Position numbers and translations under genes: made by a program | DNA from: Kipferlia bialata | Lineage: Eukaryota; Fornicata | Assembly: GCA_003568945.1 (NCBI GenBank) | Contig: BDIP01000067.1 | Span: 6,853-34,246 of the forward strand | DNA: 27,394 bases | Direction: 5' to 3' | The notes under the pieces: generated by a model | Databases searched by the model: none | Told to the model about the DNA's origin: nothing | The model's input: the letters and a program-made list of their open reading frames with translations, nothing else | Part shown: piece by piece, positions 19,479-27,394 of the stretch | Layout of the letters: each line of letters starts with the position of its first letter | Position numbering within the stretch: the first letter of the stretch is position 1

Positions 19479-20414
19479 ATCAGATGGGCTCTTATCCGCT
19501 AGAGTCTATTTGGCTGGTTTCTTTAACTGAGGGTACCGAGTTACGGTATAGTGTATGCCAAAGTTGGCGTTTTAAGCCCGGCTCTTGAGAGTTTCACCTC
19601 ACTACTATACAGCAACCCTATTTGGACCCAGCCTAACCCCTCTGCCTGCCCACAGTCTCTGTCCTACATACAGACACGCCATGGGACTGCCTAGACAGGC
19701 CACCAGGCCTATCCAAATGACAGCTGTCAGGGGTCTGTCCTCGGTATATAGTACGATAACAGAGAGACAGAGGGTGAGGACGTAGTAGTCGAGAACAGTG
19801 GTCAGGAGCCAGGAGCTGGGGTGGGAGGTGGGACATACTTAAGGAGTATTCAACTCCGATATATAGAGACATGTGGGAGGGATTGTATACAGAGTATAGG
19901 AGTCCCGGCACACCTAGCCCACTCGGCAGATTCAGTATCAAGGGGGAATAGGGGGTACTTGAACAGAGTCCACCCAACACGGATGGCTGAAGGGTCAGAC
20001 CGACTGTGTAACGTACACCGTGGACTTTACTCCATTGTATACTCTAGGCATTGCCCCCTCACCAAATGTCACTCCCACCACAAGGAGTATGGCCAGCACC
20101 AACACAACATGTCCTATACGCCTAATGTCCTTGTCCGCACGTGTCAGAGGTCTTGACATCGGGTAATGGGAACAGAAGGTGAAAGAGAGGCCGAGCAATA
20201 GTGTGAACTGTTGAGTAAACATATGGTTAGGACTGCACCCTTAGACATCCGAATGTCTGGCATATACAGTATATAGTATACCATGTAGCGATGTATTCGT
20301 CAGATCTAACCATGTATCTGTGAGTTCTCAGGCTCACCTCTAACCATTCTCCATAACACCAGCACCAGACATAATAGACGCAGTATATGCAGAGGGTGAG
20401 GCCCAGGTTAAGAT
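19479..20414. other. Convergent intergenic region
   Basis: About 935 bp of unique sequence between the 3' ends of two convergent genes, with no microsatellites or echoes. The only ORF worth noting is minus strand 20222-19995: 75 codons with one hydrophobic stretch (HVVLVLAILLVVGVTFG) and a hydrophobic N-terminus. It has no recognisable family or splice context and I do not call it a gene. Confidence 0.4.
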
Positions 20415-23400
20415 CTATTCCTCTGCGGCAGATGGTTGTGCCACATCAGCATGATCAACATCGACAGGGGGGGCTGCGTGTGAGGCCTCTGTCTCTACAG
20501 AGGGCACCCCAAAGAGACTCCTCCTCAGACACTTGGATATATCCTGGGAGGTGACAATCTCGCGGGGCCGCTCTCTCCCGCTGTCCTCACCCTTGGGCAC
20601 CCACCTCCTCTGCCGCAGACCCACCATGGGACGCGACGTGTCCCACCCAGCACCCATGGAGAACTGGGCCTGGGGGTGAGGGGACACAGGGAGAGTGAGA
20701 GTAAGGCACTGTGACATGTTGTTTACCAGTACCTTGCTGAGATCAGGCTTGTCCTTGCTCCGCTTGACCCTCCTTGCATGCTTCTTCTCTCTCCTTAGAG
20801 TCCTCTCTCCCTTTACGATCTCATCCTCCTTGACTCGTGCTTGGTGGCCTCTCTTCACTCCCTTCACCCTAAGGGTCTTTGAGACCTTATCCTTCTGGGC
20901 CTTGCCTGCCCTCCCACCACCTGTGGCAGGCCTCGGCCTCACTGGGTGTGTGCTGGGTATGTCCCTTTGAGAGCGAGTCACACTCGCCGAACGACGGCTG
21001 GAGCTCTTAGGCCTACTATTAAGCAAAGCGACTAGAGTATTCATGTATACATAGAACGTGAGCCACCCTTTACACACCTGGGAGGCAGGGCTGATGCAGG
21101 TCTCTGCAAAGTCTTCCTCCTGCGTCTGCCCTTTGCCTTTGTCTTGAGTATAGCACGGGGCATCTTGTGTGTGGAGACCTCTCTGTCTTCCTTCCTATCA
21201 GTTAACCTCTCCATGCCACTGACGGCCCTCCTTCTGCTGACACTAACACTCCTCGACCGTCCCCTCCCTCTAGATGCCCTTCCCCTCCCTCTAGATGCGC
21301 TGCGCCTCTTCCTGCTGATGCGTGCCCTCTCTCTCTCCCTGTCCAGCTCCTGTGCCATGTCAGTATCAAGGGTATCAGTATCAGCACCCGTGCCCCCTCG
21401 GGCGATGCTGGCAGCAACAACACGGAATATGTCACTCTCTGTCACTCTCTCCCTCTCGGAGGTCGGGTCTCTCTCACTTCTCCTCCTCTCCCTAGCTCTC
21501 CTGACCTGCTTCCTAGGTACGGGAGGTGGGGAGGCTGACACCACGACACTCGCACTGTGTCTGTCTCGCTCTCTCTCCCTACTGCCGTCCCTGTCGATGG
21601 ATACAGAGTTGGGTCTCCAGGGCGGCATGGGGAGAGGCAGGGGCTGGGGGGCTAGCCTCCTGTGCTTCTGTAGAGCACGGGCAGCCGCTCTCCTACTCTG
21701 TCTGTCTAGTTTACTGTCAGCCTTCCCCGTCACCTTTGAACCGGCGCTAGAGGGCCTACGCCTCACCCCACGAGACCGGCTGCCCCCACCGTGACCAACA
21801 CTGCCCCGCCCTCCCGTCTCTCTCTCCACAGTAGGGTTGCGCCTCCTGCCCTTGGACCTAGACCTGGAGACAGACCGACGGGGGGCAACCTCCCTACCCA
21901 GAGACGTCTCTCTCTCTCCCCCCCTCTTGGTGTCCGTTCCCTTGCGTGACGCGTGTCTCCCTACCACCGAGTCCTCTGCATGTCTAGCCTGGTTGTCGGC
22001 CTTGTCTCCCATGGTCAACTCCTCGTACAACAGGGTCCTGGAGGGTGAGGTGACAAACACATCACGGTATTGATACTGACCCTGGCTGTCTATCAACAAA
22101 CGTACCTCTCAGTGGGGTCCATCCTGCCGACCGCAGACAGCACACTCGAGAGGTCGGGCAGCACTGACACTGCCGGCCGGACAGGCACAGTGTGGGATAC
22201 CCCAGTCACAGCGTTGGAGGGGTGAGTGACACGGCCCGAGGCGAGGGGGGAGGCCACAGCTGCAGAAGGGCCTAGGGTCGGATATTGATAGAGACTGAAG
22301 AGTACTGTGGAAGTATCTGACACAAGAGGCTACGTATTCAATACAAAGCACGAAGACGATATCGATTCAAGCAGAAGTGTCCCCTAACCTGAGACCGAGT
22401 CGTATGTAGAGAATGCGGACCGAGGGGGGTGGGGGGATACGCCGACAGTGGGTGTGAAGGGGGTCCCTGTCTCCCGTCCCCTGCCACTACCAGCATCACC
22501 ATCAGCAGGCACAGCCACACACCCACTCACCGAGTCCAGGCTCCTCCCCATGTGCATCTGCCCCCTCTGAACGGCGTCTGTCACAGCCTCTCTTCCCTTC
22601 CCTGCCACTGGCTCTGGGGCCAGGAGGGATGATGCAGACATGGGCAGCACAGAGGCAGGGGGGACAGAGGCACCGCGGTATGCCTCGGCCGAGACACCCC
22701 CAGACCCCTCTCCGTCTGCTACAGTGGTATCACTGGGTCAGAACAGTTTTGATGCATGCATCAGTATTGTGAGATGACAACGTCTGACCACATCGGATTG
22801 CTATACATACCTGGCAACAGCTGGGGGGGGTAGGCTCTCTGTCGCTCTGAACCTGCTCTCCCCCACGATCTGCTTCTCTCTCCTCCTCTGTTGCTGTCTG
22901 GGGTGAGAGCAGTTGTGGGGCCAAGAACACACTGGCAGTGTCCTCACCAACCACACACTCACAGTCTTACCTATCCTTGCGCAGATACTGCTTCCGCCTT
23001 CTCTCAGCCAGCTCCCTCGATATCTTACCACCCACTGGGCGCACAGGGTTCTGCTATGAGGCTCATGGCTCCTAATACCTATATATACTCCATATGCCAT
23101 TCTATCCCCCCACCTGGGCTGTGGCTATGGCCCGTATGGGGTCCCTGGCAAGGGCTATGCGGAACTCAAGGGCCGCTCGTCCCCTCTCTCTCCTCTCTCT
23201 CTCCTCTCCCGCCTTCTTGGTATCCTTCTCGACAGACCGGGAGTTGAACTTACACACTCTGGAGTGGGAGAGGGTTGGAGAGAAAGACAGTGGGATAGAG
23301 TGGAGGCGTTGGTTGTTACCTCTTCTCTGATGCCAGTCTATTGCGTCTCTCCCTCTCCTTCACTAGGTCCAACACGGTAGGGGGGGCTTCAACTGGGAGT

Positions 23401-25771
23401 CAGTACACTTAAGAGTATGACACACGCACACAGATAGAAGGTCAGTAATCAACACGGGAAGGATACTAACCAGTGAAGAGTAGGGAATGTGGAATGTGTC
23501 GGGGCATGGCCTACCCACCTGGTTCCTCCTTAGGCCTGGTAGGGGACGGCGGGGGTGGCTGCACCCCTCCCATGTCTGTGGATAGAGTGGGAGGGGCATC
23601 ATCCTCCCTAGGTGTCACCATGGCCCTCCCAACCCTAGGGGGAACAGAGGCTGCCCTGCCGTCTGCATCAGTGTCAGGCTGCAGCTGCTCTAGACCGGTG
23701 TGGGTGACCCTGTAGGTAAGGGTAGGTCAGTGTAGGTAAGCACAGGTTAGCAGACGGGAACCACCACAGTCGGTAGATGTCGCACCTGATGTCTGTGAGC
23801 TCTCTGTTCCTGTAGAGTATGCCCAGCACAGGATGTCTACGGACACTGGCAGGGAGTAAGGAGGGGTCGTCAATGCCTGGGGAGTCAGGGACACTCGTAG
23901 AGGGACACATACACACCGAGACATACAACATCTACTCGCCAGATAGCCGACTTCTTCTCACCGATGTATCAGTATCAGTATCTATATTCTATCTGATACT
24001 GACTCCCTCTCACCTATGAGCCCCAGGTCGATGTCCTTCCTCTGGGCTGGGGGTGCACCCTCACTGTCTCCCTGGGGTCAGAGGTAAGGGGGGGGACAGG
24101 TAGCTGGAAATACCAGTCTCTAGAGTACACCCTCACTATGATACCTTCTTGGCCTTGTCAGTGCCAGGCACAGGGGCACTGGGCTGGGATGAGAGACACA
24201 ACGGGGGATATCAGCGTCTATAGGAACACTTACGACACTATCTCTCTGCCCAATACACCCCCCCCCCCTCTGTACCTTGTCCCTCCCCCTTAGCATGCTG
24301 GGCACCGATGAGCTGCGGGCACTCCTCTTCCCAACAGAGTACTGGGGGTGAGATTGGAGAGGTGGAAGGAGTGTGTCCCTCTCTACCCTGTCAATGGTGT
24401 GCCACATACCTTGGCCAGTGGGTTGAGGGGGTTGTACGACAGGTTCAACGTGTAGGGGGGGCCATCCGTGACGTTGTCCCTGGGGTCAGAGAATCGCTGT
24501 GTGTACCAATATCATGACACATATATACACTAATATGTATCTCTATGACACATAGAGTGCCCCCTACCTAATTGCTCTCATTGTCTGGGGGCCCAGTCTG
24601 TTGTGGCTCAGGTCCAGCCCCCTCAGCCCATAGGGGGACATCAGCTTGTCCTGCAGAGTAGGCGAGGCATGCAGGGTCTCCTTAGGGTGAGAGAGGGAGA
24701 GAGAGAGACATGGTATGTTGAAATGGTATCAGTGGTATCATGCACCCACCATCCAGAGGCCCTTGTGCTGTATCTGCTGCTGGACCTTGACCAGTCTGCC
24801 TGGACAGTCAGGGGGGGGGGGGCACGGCACATACGCATATACACACAGACATGGAAGCACACACAGATGGGCCGAGTGCCACCCACCTATGCTGTCTGCC
24901 GCTGTGTCATCTACCGTATTGCCAGACAGGCACAGGTACCTCAGTCTGGGACAGTCGCAGAGCTCGTCTAAGGTGAGGAGAGCATTGCTGTACAGTCATA
25001 TACTCACTAGACTCCCACAAACACTACGGGTTCATTAGAAAATTCCACATATCCTGTCCCACCTAGGAGGACCTTGGCTCCCTCCGAGCCCAACTGGCAG
25101 TCCTTGAGAATGAGGACAAGACCTAGGGTAAGGGGGTGCGATAGAGATGGGCTGTACTAGCCTGGACCAATATCTCTACGCATAGAAGCCCCAGTGGCTG
25201 AGGAATGGTGAATGACCTGTCTTTGATGTGTACTCCTCTCTCTCCATCATCTGGCGCAGACACTTGGCTATGACTCCAACCTGGGGTGGGGGGAGGCTGA
25301 TGCATGTATACATTGGTGATTCTCTCTCTCTCTGTGTGTGTGTGTGTGTACCTGCTGCACACTGAGGGGTATGCCGTACAGGGCAAAGACAGAGAGCACC
25401 TTGCACCTGGGGTCAGGGGAGAAAGTAGGGTTGTACTCACGTAAAATTGCATCCACACGTGTGTAGCACACTCACTACTGAGAGAGCACCAACCCCCTGA
25501 TCTCTCTCTCTATATATACATATATATACATATATATACCTGGGCAGACACTGCTTGAGGGCGGATGTCAGCCTCCTCCCGGCCCCTGCCTCTAGTATAG
25601 GGGGCAGGTTGGTGGACGAGGGGGGTCTAGGGTGAGGGTACTCTGGAGGCTAGGGTGTATGGATCTGTGTGCAACATGTCTTACCTCCTGACAGCCTGTG
25701 AGAGCCTGGCGGCCATCTTGGCAGAGGCTGTCTTGGGTCCAGCCCGCTTGATCTGACATAAGAGTCTAATC

Positions 25772-25803
<32 letters not shown>

Positions 25804-27055
25804 GCAGACCCACCTCAGCAGGTCTCTCTGGCACCGTGTCTCTGTCTGGTTGTCCCAGCCTCATCGGGGCTGCCCCGTGTCTCCTGTACGCATCCTCCAG
25901 CACTGAGTAGTGCACGCTGTGGCAGGTGTTGAACACGCTGGAGTACGCATCGGGGTCGGAGGGGGCAGGCCTGGGGTGGGGGGCACAATTTGTATTGTTT
26001 CATAACTACACCCATCTATACAGATATCATTAAGGAACTGATGGACCCTCTCCTATATATCCAATATATCCTATATATCCGCACCTCTCCTCGGTGGGTG
26101 GGTCTGGTACAGGGACCGTGCCACAAAGAGAGATCTCCTGGGGTCAGGCACTCATTGCAGCTGAGATATATTGGAAGGAAGAGTATTCTTCGACACAGTC
26201 ACATGTAACATCAACTGATATGGTATAGAGGTGTTAAAGGAGAGTACATGCCTTGAGGTTGTGCCCTCCCATCCGAATGGCGCCAAACAGGGGCAGGATG
26301 TGCTTCATCTTGTAGGCCTCACACTCAACACGCACCCTGGGGTGGGGGGGGGGGGGAGAGAAGTATTGGAATGAGAATAGAGACCTACGAAATTGATACT
26401 CGGGACACCCGGCACCCATATATAGACACACACCTTCTCTTGGCGGCATATCGCAGCACATTGGTGTCGGGTATATCGAGAGAGTGCTGCTTGCACTGTT
26501 CCCTGAAGATGAGAAGGGATACTATATACATATACATGGGGCAGTGTCGAAGGGGGGGGGGGGGGGCATAGAGAGATATATAAATACTGAAGAAGAACTT
26601 GTTCAGTAGTGCAATAGACTCCCGACTAGAGGATTGAAGTGCCATAGAGTACTGTGGGGATCAATGGGGTGTGAACCAATGTAGCCAACCCACTCACCTG
26701 TACACCCGCACGAATGCACTCTCTCTCTTCTCCCCATCACTGGGGGTGACCACAGGCCTAGGCCTCATTCACAAGTGGACTGACTGCACTGACTGCACCG
26801 GATGTATGAATGTATGTGTCCAACACAGGCAGTGTGTCTGACCTCTCCTTTGCCAATACAACTCCTCCCAGTGCAACACACTACCGGAGTCCTGCTATTT
26901 GAGGAGTGTCCGGTACCACTAGGTGTATCAGGGCTCACTCCCACAGCCACAACGACAGCACAGAGCGCGTGGGAGTGCTGTTGTTGAAGGAGTCAAATTC
27001 CAGAGAATCCTGACGCAAATACAAAGGGTCTAGTGCCGCTGTGTCAAAAAGTTGT
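20415..27055 (-). CDS. Leucine-rich-repeat protein with long Arg/Ser-rich C-terminus, at least 28 exons (N-terminus unresolved)
   Basis: Exons in transcription order: 27055-26939, 26739-26698, 26502-26434, 26336-26252, 26137-26085, 25970-25814, 25752-25685, 25626-25540, 25406-25352, 25280-25217, 25122-25063, 24967-24887, 24799-24750, 24680-24568, 24479-24410, 24341-24276, 24183-24145, 24071-24014, 23876-23786, 23709-23519, 23392-23320, 23258-23114, 23050-22971, 22897-22811, 22732-22389, 22271-22106, 22037-21078 and 21015-20415 (TAG). Phases agree, with 1357 residues visible. LRR signatures: HNLKEISLCGT, LVLILKDCQLGSEGAKVLL, LRYLCLSGNTVDD, LRGLDLSHNRLG and YTLNLSYNPLN, resembling ribonuclease-inhibitor-type LRRs. 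Next come charged helical segments, a Pro/Ser-rich stretch and a roughly 500-residue basic disordered tail (RSVSRSRSKGRRR, ASRGRGRSRSVSVSRRR). The LRR-then-coil layout recalls centrosomal LRR proteins such as CEP78 or LRRC45, but this is a weak analogy. Introns are short and echo-free. The first exon read starts in phase 2, so coding continues upstream of 27055. Confidence 0.75.
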
Positions 27056-27363
27056 CTACAGTGTAAGAGAGATCACTTCTATATGAGCCCCGAGATGCCA
27101 CCTTCACACGCAAGGCAGACAACAGGGAGACGGAAAAGTAGACCGGAACTTGCTGCACTACTCAGTAAGAGAGGGGGAGAGAGAATATAGGGAGAGAGAT
27201 GTCATCGGGTGTGACCATGCGAGGGGCTGCCATCCCGCCATTGCCAGGGGGTATATCAGTGTCAGACGCCCTCAAGAGAGGCCTAGGTGGGACTGAGTTC
27301 TGGGCCAGATATTACAATTGAGAAAGTGTATTCATTCTCTCTCTCTCTCTCTCTCTCTCCCTC

Positions 27364-27364
<1 letters not shown>
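27056..27364. other. Unresolved 5' region of the LRR gene
   Basis: On the minus strand this must supply a phase-2 exon ending before the acceptor at 27056. Several ATGs lie near 27220-27240, and reading PLLRASDTDIPPGNGGMAAPRM down to 27215 is open, but no combination I tried gave a good donor in the required phase. The start may lie outside the window. Confidence 0.35.

Positions 27365-27394
<30 letters not shown>
27365..27394. repeat. Terminal poly-C run
   Basis: Thirty C residues run to the last base of the window, preceded by a (TC)n tract. Probably where sequence assembly stopped in a homopolymer. Confidence 0.9.

Noticed and set aside
19995-20222. Small minus-strand membrane protein ORF
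   Set aside because: Only 75 codons, no splice or promoter context, no known family; hydrophobic ORFs of this size occur by chance.
21144-21794. 216-codon plus-strand ORF with Leu-rich hydrophobic composition
   Set aside because: Antisense shadow of the Arg/Ser-rich exon of the LRR gene, whose phases agree with 27 other exons.
22038-22105. 20-nt ultra-short intron (22105 to 22086)
   Set aside because: A 68-nt intron using the better acceptor CCTCCAG at 22038 keeps the same frame.
27365-27394. Telomere
   Set aside because: A plain C homopolymer without a G/C-rich repeat unit, best explained as the edge of assembled sequence.

Overview
This window looks like nuclear DNA from an intron-dense unicellular eukaryote. 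The genes are split into exons of about 35-100 bp (a few are longer) by canonical GT-AG introns, and the standard genetic code fits. I see no operons, Shine-Dalgarno sites or prokaryotic genes. Intron density, base composition and abundant TA/GA/C microsatellites bring to mind a free-living fornicate metamonad such as Kipferlia. That is an inference from memory, not a proof.

Five genes can be reconstructed by keeping the reading frame across splice junctions. (1) Minus strand, 7087 to 10: a 22-exon SAMHD1-type HD-domain dNTP triphosphohydrolase with an intact HD metal site. (2) Plus strand, 7445 to 15862: a 22-exon, roughly 868-residue, extremely Glu/Arg-rich coiled-coil or single-alpha-helix protein, head to head with gene 1. 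(3) Plus strand, about 16230 to 16761: a small gene, or the last exons of gene 2. (4) Plus strand, 17056 to 19478: a 14-exon, 425-residue Kelch-like protein. (5) Minus strand, 27055 (N-terminus unresolved) to 20415: 28 visible exons encoding at least 1357 residues, with an N-terminal leucine-rich-repeat region and a long basic Arg/Ser-rich C-terminal region. It is tail to tail with gene 4.

The striking feature is not a gene. Across the left 15.6 kb, most introns of genes 1 and 2 contain one to five truncated, diverged copies of the neighbouring exon edge, here called exon echoes. Each carries exactly one splice site: acceptor plus exon start, or exon end plus donor. They are in the same orientation as the gene and embedded in (TA)n and (GA)n/(CT)n tracts. 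I count about 30 in each gene. Genes 4 and 5, from 17 kb rightward, have short clean introns with none that I can see. A few echoes are phase-neutral and flanked by two usable splice sites, so they could be cassette exons. This looks like ongoing tandem duplication across exon/intron borders, which could create introns, exons or splice decoys.

The divergent genes 1 and 2 also begin with nearly the same 23 bp in inverted orientation (MPxxADIA in both proteins). No viral or transposon remnants, rRNA, convincing tRNA or CRISPR were found.
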